A stretch of DNA of 63,136 bases. Origin: Ignavibacteriota bacterium. Lineage in GTDB: Bacteria > Bacteroidota > Ignavibacteria > Kapaibacteriales > UBA2268. Positions 18,048 through 28,176 of this stretch are shown piece after piece. The DNA is taken from contig JAGXGG010000073.1 in NCBI GenBank assembly GCA_024636855.1, forward strand, positions 1 to 63,136. The letters run 5' to 3'. The number at the start of each line of letters is the position of its first letter. The stretch's first letter is position 1. Below the pieces are notes generated by a model. That model was not told where the DNA came from. It saw nothing but the letters and a program-made list of their open reading frames with translations, and searched no databases. Position numbers and translations under genes: made by a program.

Positions 18048-19520
18048 TTATTCGAATGAAGCAAGACGCATAATTATAAGGTCTTGTAGATTATTAATCT
18101 CCGTTTGTGGAGCAGTGAAATTATTAAAAAATAAATTCACAACGAAAGTATCTCCGCTTGCTGAGACAACATAGCCAGAAATATTAGAAATTCCATTCAT
18201 AGAACCAGTTTTAGCAAATACTCGGTTTTGTGCAATGGAATTTTTCATTCTTCTTTCCAATGTACCAGGTTTACCGGGTTGTGCAAGTGAATTTATAATA
18301 GAAGATCTATAATCTGAAGTGTAAATATAACGCAAAAGATTGGTCATCAAATTCGGAGACAAATAGTCTAATCTGGATAGCCCTGAACCATCAACTAAAT
18401 TGAAGTCATCTTCTTCGTAGAAATTCTTAATGAATTTTTCTACTAACTTCACACCAGAAGTAAAGCTGCCATCTCCACCATTTTCTTTCCCTATAGTTTT
18501 TAGCAATATTTCGGCTGTCAGATTATTACTCTTTCTATTCACGAATTCTATAATTTCTTCTAATGTAACCGATTGCTTATCAAAAACTTGATTAATTTTA
18601 AAATACACAGGAGTTTCGTTCCAATCATCTATATCAATCAACGCACCTTTGAATCTTATATTAAAATGTCGTAAATGATCGCTAAAGTTATTTAAGAAAT
18701 AAAGAGTTGGGTTATCTATTGCTATTTCTTCTGAAATAGTATCTTTTTTCATTGGGTCAAAAGGCATACTTCCAAAAAATTCGAAGAAATTAGTCACAGC
18801 ATCTCTTTCAAATGAAACATCATTAACACCTGACTCTGAGCCAGTTTTTACATTGTTCACTATTCTAACAAAATCTGAGTTAGGTACTAATTTAATTTTA
18901 GTAATCTCATTTCTCTTGTCTCCTGAGGTAATATTAGCAGTTATAGAATTGTTGAATATATTCAGAGCACCTATTTGAGCAGAGTAAGAGTATTTCATAT
19001 CGTCCCATGCCCAACCAGAAGGATAGTATGAATCATCAAAATAATTATCATCACCTATTATATTTCCCTTTATAGATTTGATACCCAAACTATCTAGTTT
19101 AGAAACCCAATCATCGAATATAATACTCTCTGATTTGTAAAACTCTAAAGACAACGTAGGATCACCAAACCCTCTAATAATTAGATTCCCTATGAACTCT
19201 CCATTTTCCTCTACATTCCCATCTAAGTATAATTTGCTATTATAAGTGAAATTTTTACCTAAATAATGAAGAGCGGCAGAAGTAGTTAGCAGTTTAACTG
19301 TAGAAGCAGGTATGAAATTCTGTTGAGAATTTAGCGAGTAAACAGACGTATTTTTATCAATGGAATAAATGCTAATACCAACTTGCGTATTATCTAGTTT
19401 TTTAGTTCGGAGTAGCCCATCTATGTCTTTTGCAAGAGAATTATATTTATCCACGTTCGGTTTTGCGAACGTAAATGCACTAGCACATAAAAAAACTATC
19501 AATAATCTAATCATCATCAC
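18048..19520 (-). CDS. dacB: D-alanyl-D-alanine carboxypeptidase/endopeptidase (PBP4, peptidase S13)
   Basis: 490 residues with a short signal peptide. Penicillin-binding motifs are complete: SxxK as STVK (73-76) in FIPASTVKLLTTSAALHYLG, SxN as SNN in NRKSNNLTAE, and KTG in VFAKTGSMNGISNISGY. The large insert between SxxK and SxN is typical of PBP4. It trims or cleaves peptidoglycan cross-links in the periplasm. It is divergent from htpG with only 46 bp between starts, so their promoters must overlap. Confidence 0.93.
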   Translation of the reverse strand: MMMIRLLIVFLCASAFTFAKPNVDKYNSLAKDIDGLLRTKKLDNTQVGISIYSIDKNTSVYSLNSQQNFIPASTVKLLTTSAALHYLGKNFTYNSKLYLDGNVEENGEFIGNLIIRGFGDPTLSLEFYKSESIIFDDWVSKLDSLGIKSIKGNIIGDDNYFDDSYYPSGWAWDDMKYSYSAQIGALNIFNNSITANITSGDKRNEITKIKLVPNSDFVRIVNNVKTGSESGVNDVSFERDAVTNFFEFFGSMPFDPMKKDTISEEIAIDNPTLYFLNNFSDHLRHFNIRFKGALIDIDDWNETPVYFKINQVFDKQSVTLEEIIEFVNRKSNNLTAEILLKTIGKENGGDGSFTSGVKLVEKFIKNFYEEDDFNLVDGSGLSRLDYLSPNLMTNLLRYIYTSDYRSSIINSLAQPGKPGTLERRMKNSIAQNRVFAKTGSMNGISNISGYVVSASGDTFVVNLFFNNFTAPQTEINNLQDLIIMRLASFE

Positions 19521-19566
19521 GTCTTTTAGAAAGGAAATTTTTATAAATTTAAAATAATGTTGAGCT

Positions 19567-21414
19567 ATGACTACACAAACTAAAAAACAAATTAAGGAAA
19601 CTTTTGAATATAAAGCAGAAATGAAGCAATTATTACAATTGATTGCTCATTCTCTATACACTCATCCAGAAGTTTTTATAAGAGAATTAGTTTCTAATTC
19701 ATCAGACGCATTAAACAAGATTAGATTTAAAAAACTAACAGATAAAAATGTATATCAACCTGATAAAGAACTTCGAATTGATATCAATATAGATGAAGAG
19801 AAACAAACATTCTCTATCAGTGATACCGGGATTGGTATGACTAAAGAAAACTTGATAAATCAATTAGGAACTGTAGCAAAATCAGGGACATCAGAATTTT
19901 TAGAGCAGTTGAAAAAAGGAAAACAAAAAGCCGATGGTAGTCTAATCGGGCAATTCGGAGTTGGTTTCTATTCTGTCTATATGGTCACAGATAAAATAAG
20001 TGTGAAGACTCGAAATTTCGAAGAAGGTTCTAACGGTTACAAGTGGACCAGTAAAGGCGATGAAAAATTTGAAATAGTAGAAGCTAAGAAAGAAGATAGA
20101 GGAACGCAAATCTATTTCAAATTGAAAGATGAGTACAAAGAATTTGCTACTGAGAGTAGAGTTCGTGCTATATTGAAGAAATATTCGAATTTCATCGAAT
20201 ACCCTATCTACCTGAATGGTGAAGAGATAAACACAGTGGATGCTATCTGGCAAAAATCAAAATCTGAGATTAATCAAGAAGAAGCAAACGAGTTCTACAA
20301 GTTCATCTCAAATGACTATCAAGATCCATCTGATTATATTCATTTAGATTTGGAAGGTGTCGTAAGTTTCAAAGCATTAGTCTTCTTCCCTCAGAAAGCT
20401 CCGATGAATATGTTTGCTGATGATTTCCGTACTACTCTGCATTTATATACGAACAAAGTATTTATACAAGACAATGCTGATTGGTTATTACCAGATTACT
20501 TGCGATTCTGCAAAGGGGTAATAGACACTTCAGATTTACCTCTGAACGTATCTAGAGAGGTTACTCAACATTCACCAGTTATGGCTAAAATCAAGAGTAT
20601 AATCACTGGAAAGATACTAAGCGAATTCGAAAGTTGGGCGAAAAATGATGTAGAAAAGTTCAATGCCTTTTACAAAGAATTTGGAACTATGCTGAAAACG
20701 GGATTGAATTCCGATTTTAGTAATAGAGATAGAATCACAAAATTGCTTAGATTCCAAACTTCTAATCGTGATGAGTTAATCTCATTCGACCAGTATCTAG
20801 AATTAGCAGACACAGAAGTAAAGAAAATATATTATTTAAGTGCTGAGAATATAGAATCAGCTAAACGTAATCCAAATATGGAATACTTTAAGAAAAATGA
20901 TATTGAAGTTATATTCTTGACAGATCCTATTGATTCATTTGTTATTCCTCAATTGTACCAATACGAAGAATATCAACTTGTATCAATTGACAAGGAAGAA
21001 CTAGACACCGAAGAGAGCAAAGAAAATGAAGAAAACAAAGAAACTGATAAATTAGTAGTGGCAATCAAAGAAATACTTGGTGATAAAGTAGCTGACGTTA
21101 AAGAATCGAAAAGGTTAGTTGACTCACCTTGTACTATAGTCGCTGGTAAAGATGGTATGGATGCTCAAACAGAGCGAATGATGAAGATGATGGATAAGAA
21201 CTTCGAAGGAGCTAAGAAAGTATTTGAAGTGAATTTGAACCATAACATCCTAAAGAATCTGAATACGTACTTTGATAAAAATGGCGTAGATGATAAATTT
21301 AAAAGTATTGTCGAGCAACTATATGGCAGTGCATTACTGATAGAAGGTGAGCTTAAGAACCCTACGGATTATGTAGCAAGTGTGTATGATTTGTTAGAAG
21401 CACACACTAATTAG
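19567..21414 (+). CDS. htpG: Molecular chaperone HtpG (Hsp90)
   Basis: 615 residues, normal size. The GHKL ATPase domain has RELVSNSSDALNKIRF, the ATP-lid ISDTGIGMTKENL and GQFGVGFYSVYMV. The middle domain contains DTSDLPLNVSREVTQ with the conserved catalytic-loop Arg, and the C-terminal dimerisation domain follows. A charged Glu/Lys-rich stretch lies before the C-terminal domain. Cytosolic ATP-dependent chaperone; no heat-shock operator was recognised in the 46-bp divergent spacer. Confidence 0.97.
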   Translation: MTTQTKKQIKETFEYKAEMKQLLQLIAHSLYTHPEVFIRELVSNSSDALNKIRFKKLTDKNVYQPDKELRIDINIDEEKQTFSISDTGIGMTKENLINQLGTVAKSGTSEFLEQLKKGKQKADGSLIGQFGVGFYSVYMVTDKISVKTRNFEEGSNGYKWTSKGDEKFEIVEAKKEDRGTQIYFKLKDEYKEFATESRVRAILKKYSNFIEYPIYLNGEEINTVDAIWQKSKSEINQEEANEFYKFISNDYQDPSDYIHLDLEGVVSFKALVFFPQKAPMNMFADDFRTTLHLYTNKVFIQDNADWLLPDYLRFCKGVIDTSDLPLNVSREVTQHSPVMAKIKSIITGKILSEFESWAKNDVEKFNAFYKEFGTMLKTGLNSDFSNRDRITKLLRFQTSNRDELISFDQYLELADTEVKKIYYLSAENIESAKRNPNMEYFKKNDIEVIFLTDPIDSFVIPQLYQYEEYQLVSIDKEELDTEESKENEENKETDKLVVAIKEILGDKVADVKESKRLVDSPCTIVAGKDGMDAQTERMMKMMDKNFEGAKKVFEVNLNHNILKNLNTYFDKNGVDDKFKSIVEQLYGSALLIEGELKNPTDYVASVYDLLEAHTN

Positions 21415-21434
21415 TAAAATTTATAAATTATTTG

Positions 21435-21442
21435 TATTTTTG
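21435..21442 (+). promoter_or_regulatory. Putative -7 promoter element (TATTTTTG) of queA
   Basis: TAnnTTTG match 43 bp before the queA ATG and just after the htpG stop codon. No clear -33 TTG. Confidence 0.4.
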
Positions 21443-21484
21443 TAATTGTATCAATTCGCAATTAACCAATAGGTCCCCAAATTG

Positions 21485-22537
21485 ATGAAGTTATCGTCAT
21501 TTAAATATGATTTACCTAAAAAATCAATAGCAAAGTTTCCTGCAGATCCACGGGATTCATCTAAAATGTTAGTAATGGACAGAGAAAGTGGCAAAATTAA
21601 AGATAAGATGTTCACTGATATACTTAGCGAATTAAGCAAAGGAGATTGTCTAGTATTAAATGATACAAAGGTATTCCCTGCTAGATTATTTGGTAACAAA
21701 GAAAAGACCAATGCTAAAATAGAAGTCCTATTACTTAGAGAGCTGAAAAGCGAAGAAAGACTTTGGGACGTAATGGTTGAACCAGCTAGAAAAGTTAGAA
21801 TCGGAAATAAAATATATTTTGATGATAATAAATTCTATTGCGAAGTAATAGATAATACAACCTCAAGAGGAAGAACAGTACGTTTTTCTTATGATGGTAA
21901 TCTATTCGATGAGATCGAGAAAATTGGTGAAATGCCTATACCAGATTACATTGATAGAGACACAGCACAAATAGACAAAGCAACTTATCAAACAGTTTTC
22001 TGTAATGATGATCATTTACAATCGATAGCTCCTCCTTCTGCTGGATTACATTTCACAGAAGAAATTCTAAAGAAAATAGAAGATAAAGGCGTTAGGATTG
22101 CTTATGTTAATCTGACAATTGGTCAAGGAGTATTCGAAACCATAGATGTTGAAGATTTGACTAAACACAGAATGTATAGCGAATATTTCGAGATACCAAG
22201 AGCTTCTGCTGAGTTAATTAACAAATCATTGAAATCGAACAAACGTATATTTGGTGTTGGTACTAGTGTGGTTAGAGCTTTGGAAGCGTCTGTATTGACT
22301 ACAGGAGCAGTTAAGCCAAACAAAGGTTGGACTGATAAATTCATTTATCCTCAATACGAATTCCAAATTGTGACAGACTTTTTAACTAATTTCCACTATC
22401 CTGCGTCACCACAAATACTAGTGTCTTGTGCATTTGGTGGTAAAAAGCAAACTTTTGAAGCATACAAACACGCAATTAAAAATGATTACAGACTTCTAGC
22501 TTATGGTGATGCTATATTATATAGAACTCCAAAATAG
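21485..22537 (+). CDS. queA: S-adenosylmethionine:tRNA ribosyltransferase-isomerase QueA
   Basis: 350 residues from this ATG; an in-frame TTG one codon earlier is not preferred. Family signatures include FKYDLPKKSIAKFPADPRD at the start, LNDTKVFPARLFG, PSAGLHFTEEIL, and NFHYPASPQILVSCAFGG near the end. It transfers the ribosyl group of SAM to 7-aminomethyl-7-deazaguanine in tRNA, the penultimate step of queuosine synthesis. It is a single gene closed by a strong terminator; no other queuosine genes are in the window. Confidence 0.95.
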   Translation: MKLSSFKYDLPKKSIAKFPADPRDSSKMLVMDRESGKIKDKMFTDILSELSKGDCLVLNDTKVFPARLFGNKEKTNAKIEVLLLRELKSEERLWDVMVEPARKVRIGNKIYFDDNKFYCEVIDNTTSRGRTVRFSYDGNLFDEIEKIGEMPIPDYIDRDTAQIDKATYQTVFCNDDHLQSIAPPSAGLHFTEEILKKIEDKGVRIAYVNLTIGQGVFETIDVEDLTKHRMYSEYFEIPRASAELINKSLKSNKRIFGVGTSVVRALEASVLTTGAVKPNKGWTDKFIYPQYEFQIVTDFLTNFHYPASPQILVSCAFGGKKQTFEAYKHAIKNDYRLLAYGDAILYRTPK

Positions 22538-22569
22538 TTAGAACTGATTTTGATATTTGAAAATACAAA

Positions 22570-22603
22570 AAGCATACTTATTTAAAGAGTATGCTTTTTT
22601 TTT
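22570..22603 (+). terminator. Rho-independent terminator after queA, just before mutA
   Basis: Stem AAGCATACT / AGTATGCTT (22570-22578 with 22588-22596) followed by a run of T to 22603. The mutA start codon is only 12 bp beyond the T tract, so the hairpin would lie in the mutA leader unless transcription starts inside it. Confidence 0.85.
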
Positions 22604-22614
22604 GAGATGAGATT

Positions 22615-23847
22615 ATGGAAAATTTAAAAGAACAGATTCACAGTGAATTCAGTCCTATAAAATTCGAGGATTGGAAGAAAGCAGCACAGAAAACACTTAG
22701 AAACGAAAACATAGATTCAGTTAATAGTAAGAAGGTTAGCTCTAATATTACTATAAATTCTATATATGATAGAAGTCAAGTTTCTAAGTACTTCGATTTG
22801 CAATTCCCTGCCAAAAATGATAACATTATAAATTACTCATTGACTAACTTTACAGAATTGCAAAGCGAATCAGATATTGAAGTGGCTGCAATTATATATT
22901 TGATAAAAAACGCTGAGCAAAATTCAAGAATTGAAATTTTAATAGACCCCAATTTCTTTCTTTCGATTGCCAAGTTCAGAGCAATTAGATATATGCTCAC
23001 AGAAATGGGTAGAGATGATATCTCTATTATTGCAAAGAGCCCAAATGTTAATAAATCTTATGCTGATGTAGAAAACAATCTAATTAGACTTACTACTGAA
23101 GCAATGTCTGCTATTATAGGTGGTGCAGATAAAGTTGATTTACTTCCATATAACTCAATGAGACAGAATGATGTGTTTGGACAAAGGATTACTAATAATA
23201 TTTTGATACTACTTAATGAAGAGAGTTATCTATCAAAAGTAAAAGACCCGCTTTCTGGCTCTTATCTTATTGAAAATCTAACTAACAATTTCATAGAGTC
23301 TGTAGAGAATATTAGCAAAGAAATCTCCAATTTAAACACTGAAATTGAAGTAAAAGACTATGTAGTCTCAAAGTGTAAAGATTATCAATTGCAACAATTA
23401 AATTTACTCGAGTCACAGAAGAAAAAGATAATCGGTGTAAATATCTATCAAAATAAAAAAGATAATTTAGCTGAAGCAGATATTGAAACTAGCAATAATA
23501 TTAGCAAGTTTGAAAATAGAAAATCTAAAATTGATAAGTTAAATCCCAAAGTATATATAGCAAACTTCGAAGAGACAAATGTACTTCAAGCACCAATTAT
23601 TATGGCTCTGAATACTTATAATATTCCATTTCAGATTAGTGGTATATTCGAGTTAGTTGAAGATGCTTTCAACGCAATTAAACTTTTTGACCCAGATTTG
23701 GTGATAATAAATGGGAATAGTGACATAGATCGAATACTAAGAAACATGCTAGATGAATACAAACTAGTCAGCATTGATAAATTTGACAGCTCTTCAATTC
23801 TTAAAAACATTGATTCTGTGATTAATTATATTGGAGCGGAAGTATAA
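22615..23847 (+). CDS. mutA: Methylmalonyl-CoA mutase small (beta) subunit
   Basis: 410 residues. It has a TIM-barrel-like region with [12 protein letters not shown] near the start and [12 protein letters not shown], then a degenerate cobalamin-binding-like domain ([20 protein letters not shown]...) lacking the DxHxxG motif, as expected for the noncatalytic subunit. It is shorter than typical small subunits (about 600). One base separates its stop from the mutB ATG, so the two form a coupled operon. Role: structural partner in converting methylmalonyl-CoA and succinyl-CoA. Confidence 0.88.
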   Translation: MENLKEQIHSEFSPIKFEDWKKAAQKTLRNENIDSVNSKKVSSNITINSIYDRSQVSKYFDLQFPAKNDNIINYSLTNFTELQSESDIEVAAIIYLIKNAEQNSRIEILIDPNFFLSIAKFRAIRYMLTEMGRDDISIIAKSPNVNKSYADVENNLIRLTTEAMSAIIGGADKVDLLPYNSMRQNDVFGQRITNNILILLNEESYLSKVKDPLSGSYLIENLTNNFIESVENISKEISNLNTEIEVKDYVVSKCKDYQLQQLNLLESQKKKIIGVNIYQNKKDNLAEADIETSNNISKFENRKSKIDKLNPKVYIANFEETNVLQAPIIMALNTYNIPFQISGIFELVEDAFNAIKLFDPDLVIINGNSDIDRILRNMLDEYKLVSIDKFDSSSILKNIDSVINYIGAEV

Positions 23848-23848
23848 G

Positions 23849-25918
23849 ATGGCTAAGAACTTTACAACATTAGAAGGCATAGAGCTAAAAGAAAAATTTA
23901 CTGCCGAAGATATAAGAGACAGCAAACTCCAAGACTTTTCGTCAGGAGAACCACCATATCTACGTGGACCATATCATACTATGTATCTAGGAAGACCGTG
24001 GACTATCAGGCAATATGCTGGCTTCTCTACAGCCGAAGAAAGCAACGCTTTCTATAGAAGAAACCTGAAAGGTGGTCAAAAAGGACTATCAGTTGCATTC
24101 GATTTGGCTACACATAGAGGCTACGATAGTGATAACCCGAGAGTAGAAGGCGATGTAGGAAAAGCTGGGGTAGCAATAGATAGTATCGAAGATATGAAAG
24201 TGCTATTCCGTGATATACCACTAGACAGTATTTCTGTATCTATGACTATGAATGGTGCAGTAATCCCAATTATGGCTTTTTATATAGCCGCTGCTATAGA
24301 ATCGAGAGTCAAACCAGAACAACTTAGTGGTACTATACAAAACGATATTCTGAAAGAATATTTAGTTCGAAATACATATATCTACCCACCGAAAATGTCA
24401 ATGAGAATAATCTCCGATATATTCGAATATACTAGCAAGAATATGCCGAATTTTAATTCTATTTCTGTAAGTGGGTATCATATACAAGAAGCAGGTGGAA
24501 CAGCAGACATAGAATTAGCATACACTCTAGCTGATGGATTAGAATATATACGAGCTGGAATGAAAGCAGGTCTCTCAGTTGATGATTTTGCTCCTCGTAT
24601 CTCTTTCTTCTGGGGAATTGGTATGAACTTTTTCACTGAAGTAGCTAAGATGAGAGCAGGTAGATTAATCTGGGCTCAGCTAATCAAGCAATTCGACCCC
24701 AAAAATGAAAAATCAATGTCATTGAGAACTCATAGCCAGACTTCTGGTTGGAGTTTGACAGAGCAAGACCCACTTAATAATATAGCGAGAACTACGATAG
24801 AAGCTATGGCTGCTGCAATCGGTCATACTCAATCGCTTCATACTAATTCATTTGACGAGGCAATGGCTTTACCGACAGACGCTAGTGCAAGAATTGCTAG
24901 AAATACACAGCTTATATTGCAACACGAGACTGGTATAACAGATTTCATAGATCCATTCGGTGGCTCGTATTATGTAGAAACACTTACCAAAGAGCTATAT
25001 GATAAAGCGTGGGATTTGATAATGGAAATAGAGCAACTAGGTGGTATGGCGAAAGCGATAGAGTCAGGATTACCAAAGTTGAAAATAGAAGAAGCTGCTG
25101 CAGTTAAACAAGCTCGAATAGATTCGGGTGACGAAACAATAGTTGGTGTCAACAAATACAAAGTTGAAGACAATTATCAGTTTGAGATTCTTGAAGTTGA
25201 TAACGTGCAAGTTCGTGAGTCTCAGATAAATGGATTAAACTCTATAAAAAGTAAAAGAAACAATGAAAAAATAGAAAAGATATTGGCTAATATCACTAAA
25301 GTAGCTGAATCTGGCGATGGTAATTTGCTCGAGCTAGCAGTCGAAGCGGCACTCGAACGCGCAACACTTGGTGAGATATCAATGGCAATAGAGAAAGTAT
25401 CAGGGAGACACAAAGCTATGACTAAAACGATAAGTGGAGTTTACAGCCGTGAGAATAGCAATAAAATAGAAATAGATGAAGTCAGAAAATTATCTGATGA
25501 GTTCAATGAACTTGAAGGTCGTCGCCCAAGAATATTGGTTGCTAAGATGGGGCAAGATGGTCACGACAGAGGAGCTAAGATAATAGCTACTGCATTTGCA
25601 GATTTGGGATTTGATGTAGATGTAGGCCCTCTATTCTCAACACCAGAAGAAGTTGCAAAACAGTGTATAGAAAATGATGTACATATTGTCGGGATAAGCA
25701 CTTTAGCTGCTGGTCATAAGACTCTATTACCAAAATTGGTAGAGTTACTAAAAGAATATGGAAGAGAAGATATATTGGTCATAGCTGGTGGTGTAATCCC
25801 TAAGCAAGATTATGATTTTCTATTCAAAAACGGTGTATTCAAAGTATTTGGACCAGGTATAAAAATCACGGATTCATCTAAAGAAATAATTAATGAGCTA
25901 ATAAAGAGATACTCTTAA
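23849..25918 (+). CDS. mutB: Methylmalonyl-CoA mutase large (alpha) catalytic subunit
   Basis: 689 residues. The start is the ATG 1 bp after the mutA stop; a TTG 18 bp earlier lies inside mutA and is less likely. The catalytic barrel includes [40 protein letters not shown] and [16 protein letters not shown]. The C-terminal B12 domain has [13 protein letters not shown] (DxHxxG near residue 569) and the GISTLAAGH and VIAGGVIP motifs. It needs adenosylcobalamin and interconverts (R)-methylmalonyl-CoA and succinyl-CoA. No MeaB chaperone or epimerase gene is nearby. Confidence 0.97.
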   Translation: MAKNFTTLEGIELKEKFTAEDIRDSKLQDFSSGEPPYLRGPYHTMYLGRPWTIRQYAGFSTAEESNAFYRRNLKGGQKGLSVAFDLATHRGYDSDNPRVEGDVGKAGVAIDSIEDMKVLFRDIPLDSISVSMTMNGAVIPIMAFYIAAAIESRVKPEQLSGTIQNDILKEYLVRNTYIYPPKMSMRIISDIFEYTSKNMPNFNSISVSGYHIQEAGGTADIELAYTLADGLEYIRAGMKAGLSVDDFAPRISFFWGIGMNFFTEVAKMRAGRLIWAQLIKQFDPKNEKSMSLRTHSQTSGWSLTEQDPLNNIARTTIEAMAAAIGHTQSLHTNSFDEAMALPTDASARIARNTQLILQHETGITDFIDPFGGSYYVETLTKELYDKAWDLIMEIEQLGGMAKAIESGLPKLKIEEAAAVKQARIDSGDETIVGVNKYKVEDNYQFEILEVDNVQVRESQINGLNSIKSKRNNEKIEKILANITKVAESGDGNLLELAVEAALERATLGEISMAIEKVSGRHKAMTKTISGVYSRENSNKIEIDEVRKLSDEFNELEGRRPRILVAKMGQDGHDRGAKIIATAFADLGFDVDVGPLFSTPEEVAKQCIENDVHIVGISTLAAGHKTLLPKLVELLKEYGREDILVIAGGVIPKQDYDFLFKNGVFKVFGPGIKITDSSKEIINELIKRYS

Positions 25919-25924
25919 ATATCA

Positions 25925-26722
25925 TTACTTCTGGCAATCAATAGTATTATATTGATATTTTATACTATTTTCTGGTATTGATGAAGTTATAGTAGTTTTT
26001 ATAGGGTATCCTTCTTCATTGTATTCATGTACGTAAATTGTATATTCCGTTATTCTTTTTCCGTCATTTAGATAGTAAACATTCTCTACAGATTTAAAAT
26101 TATTCTTTTTAAATGGTGTATAGAGCTTAGTCATATAGTCTATGTTTTTCATATTATCATAAGTATAGAAAGTCGAATCTATTAAAGGTTCCTCTGAAGT
26201 TTTTTGATTACGTACAGAAGTTACTACTCTATTTTCACTATCGTATATATACTCAGTTTCTATTTTTATTATCCAATTAATATCAAATTTAAAAACTCTT
26301 TCTTCTATCAAATTATTCTGATTATCATATGCCAAAGTGACTCTTTCTAATCTTTCATACTTATTGTTATATGTGATTATCTCATCAATCAAACCTTTAG
26401 AATTGAATGAAATAGAATCAACACTTTGTAGATTACCATTTCCGTCTAGGACGTTTATACTCTTAAATTCATTAAGGAAATTACGCTCATACTCAACCGA
26501 ACTAAGCATATCTCCTTTCTCACCATTCGAAAAGCTAAAGGTTTGTAATTTCAAAACATTGTCGTTCCAATAGATAACTTCTGTATATTTTGTTGAGCTA
26601 TCAGTAGTAGCTACAAGAAAACAATCAGGTCCAGAAGGTCCAATAACAGAGGATTTGTCATCTGAACAAGACAAGAATAAAACCAATAAGGCGAACGAAA
26701 AGACAATTTTTAAATAACTCAT
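25925..26722 (-). CDS. Hypothetical lipoprotein with YD/RHS-like beta repeats
   Basis: 265 residues. The lipobox is LVLFLSC, Cys near residue 20. The mature part is built of short beta repeats containing phrases like YDNQNNLIEERVF, YDSENRVVTSVRN and YDNMKNIDYM, reminiscent of YD/RHS-type or DUF4595-like beta-rich lipoproteins of Bacteroidota. Function unknown. Only 6 bp separate its 3' end from mutB, with no terminator visible between them. Confidence 0.6.
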   Translation of the reverse strand: MSYLKIVFSFALLVLFLSCSDDKSSVIGPSGPDCFLVATTDSSTKYTEVIYWNDNVLKLQTFSFSNGEKGDMLSSVEYERNFLNEFKSINVLDGNGNLQSVDSISFNSKGLIDEIITYNNKYERLERVTLAYDNQNNLIEERVFKFDINWIIKIETEYIYDSENRVVTSVRNQKTSEEPLIDSTFYTYDNMKNIDYMTKLYTPFKKNNFKSVENVYYLNDGKRITEYTIYVHEYNEEGYPIKTTITSSIPENSIKYQYNTIDCQK

Positions 26723-26770
26723 AATAGATTACAATTGATTAACATTTTAGGTTTTTTAGCTTAAACGATG

Positions 26771-26778
26771 TATTTTTG
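26771..26778 (+). promoter_or_regulatory. Putative -7 promoter element (TATTTTTG) of the DUF6580 gene
   Basis: TAnnTTTG match 38 bp before the start codon at 26817, inside the divergent spacer with the lipoprotein gene. Confidence 0.4.
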
Positions 26779-26816
26779 TCTTAATATAAGAATTAAAATT
26801 TTAAGATTAAAAAATT

Positions 26817-27347
26817 ATGAAAAAAGAAATATTATTTGGTTTCGGAATATTAGTCCTAGCGTTATTATCAAGATTTTTACCACATCCTCCTAACTTCACT
26901 CCATTATTAGCTATTGCTTTATTTGGCGGTGCTATATTCAAAAATAAGAAAATTGCATTGGCTGTTCCTATTGTAGCAGTATTTTTGTCGGATTTGGTTT
27001 TAGGACTACACGAATCTATGATTGCAGTTTACCTATGTCTAGGCATGTTCATGTATATGGGAATGAAACTAAACAGAAAAAATAGTAAATCAGTAGCTAC
27101 AAATGCAATCGCATCAGCTATTATATTCTTTATAGTAACGAATTTCACAGTATGGGCATTCGGTGGCATATACGAACAAAGCTTAAGTGGGCTTATGCTA
27201 TCTTATACTTCAGCAATTCCATTCTTTAATTGGAATCTACTCTCTACTTTGCTATTCAGTGGTGTGCTATTCGGAGCATATAACCTATTCGAAAAATATA
27301 GCTTCTCAGAAGCTAAAGTTCAAGAAATCAGAATAGATAAAAAGTAA
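26817..27347 (+). CDS. DUF6580 family membrane protein (putative ECF-type substrate component)
   Basis: 176 residues with about five membrane helices. The start MKKEILFGFGILVLALLSRF and the segment PPNFTPLLAIALFGGA match DUF6580, proteins resembling S components of ECF vitamin transporters. The family is often discussed as putative transporters, substrate not established. Its position 0.9 kb after the cobalamin-dependent mutase makes a vitamin link tempting but unproven. It is monocistronic, between a TATTTTTG box and a strong terminator. Confidence 0.75.
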   Translation: MKKEILFGFGILVLALLSRFLPHPPNFTPLLAIALFGGAIFKNKKIALAVPIVAVFLSDLVLGLHESMIAVYLCLGMFMYMGMKLNRKNSKSVATNAIASAIIFFIVTNFTVWAFGGIYEQSLSGLMLSYTSAIPFFNWNLLSTLLFSGVLFGAYNLFEKYSFSEAKVQEIRIDKK

Positions 27348-27376
27348 GACTTACTTATACAAAAGATAAAGATTTG

Positions 27377-27406
27377 AGGCTGTCAGTAAATGACGGCCTT
27401 TTTTTT
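27377..27406 (+). terminator. Rho-independent terminator of the DUF6580 gene
   Basis: A 9-bp stem (AGGCTGTCA / TGACGGCCT, one G-T pair) around a GTAAA loop, followed by an eight-base T run. Confidence 0.88.
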
Positions 27407-27771
27407 GAACCCAATGTAGAGACGTAATGCTTACGTCTCCAAATCACCCACCCCAAAAAAAACCTGTAACCATGTCACTCTGATAACGCCGCAGGCGTTA
27501 GAAGAGTCCAGGGGAACTCAGCCGGAGTTCAATATTTATGGGACTAAAGTCCAAGTGGATTGGTATTGATTTCATATCCGTTGGCTAAAGCCAACGGCAA
27601 TACACCGAACTCTGCTTATTTGATGGAGCAGGTTCGCTCTGCCATCTGCATCCCAAACGGGTAGTTAGATAAGCCTAAATATAATATTAAGTTCAGCATA
27701 TCTAATAGGGTTTTACGTAAAAGAAACCATTCAATAATAGAAAAGAAGAATTTATTCTAAGACCTACTTTT
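27407..27771. repeat. Intergenic repeat cassette, no gene
   Basis: Downstream of the terminator the spacer holds, in order, a perfect hairpin GAGACGTAA-TGC-TTACGTCTC (27419-27439), the hairpin TAACGCC-GCA-GGCGTTA (27484-27500), the 100-bp dispersed repeat (27502-27601) and further unassigned sequence to about 27660 (CTGCTTATTTGATGGAGCAG is an imperfect palindrome). The final ~110 bp are A+T-rich with nothing recognisable. Confidence 0.75.
27502..27601 (+). repeat. 100-bp dispersed repeat, copy B
   Basis: Aligns without gaps to the reverse complement of 13241-13340. Three perfect hairpins are visible: GAACTC-AGCCG-GAGTTC (27514-27530), GGACT-AA-AGTCC (27541-27552) and CCGTTGGC-TAAA-GCCAACGG (27578-27597). 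The perfect stems here versus broken stems in the other copy suggest this is nearer the intact form. Confidence 0.9.
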
Positions 27772-28176
27772 TTAATAAATACTTTCAGAACCCAAATAGA
27801 TTCTAAGCGTATAAATGGTTTTTTCTTTAACAAAGAAAGTATCGATGTAAAGAGAGGTATTAATTACGCTTCGTATTTTGAGTTTAATATTTCCTGATTC
27901 TACTAACATTTCAAAACCACCTAAACTATCAATTGAAATGCCTTCAATGTATTCTTCACCAATTAAAACTTCTCCAAAAGATAAATTTTCTTTAGTTGAT
28001 GCATCGAAAACACTTCCACGAATTATTCCATATCCTTTCTCTATTTCATCAGACTCAACTACACTCTCAATATTATAAAAGCCATCAATGTAAATGAGGG
28101 AACTATTAGATCTCTTTATATTTGAACAACTATTTATTGCCATAATTATCAAAATACAGATTAATATTCTATTCAT
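27772..28176 (-). CDS. Small lipoprotein with carboxypeptidase-regulatory-like fold
   Basis: 134 residues. The lipobox is MAINSC (Cys17). The mature part includes GYGIIRGSVFDASTKENLSFGEVLI...SIDSLGGFEMLVESGNIKLKIR, which fits a CarboxypepD_reg/CNA-B-like beta-sandwich, a common module of Bacteroidota envelope proteins. It is isolated, flanked by repeat-rich spacers on both sides. Role unknown. Confidence 0.6.
   Translation of the reverse strand: MNRILICILIIMAINSCSNIKRSNSSLIYIDGFYNIESVVESDEIEKGYGIIRGSVFDASTKENLSFGEVLIGEEYIEGISIDSLGGFEMLVESGNIKLKIRSVINTSLYIDTFFVKEKTIYTLRIYLGSESIY

Noticed and set aside
22538-22614. Cobalamin riboswitch before mutA
   Set aside because: The spacer is only 77 bp, half of it the terminator; no B12-box-like sequence was seen.
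23831-23848. TTG start for mutB
   Set aside because: It lies inside mutA; the ATG 1 bp after the mutA stop begins [14 protein letters not shown], a normal mutB start.
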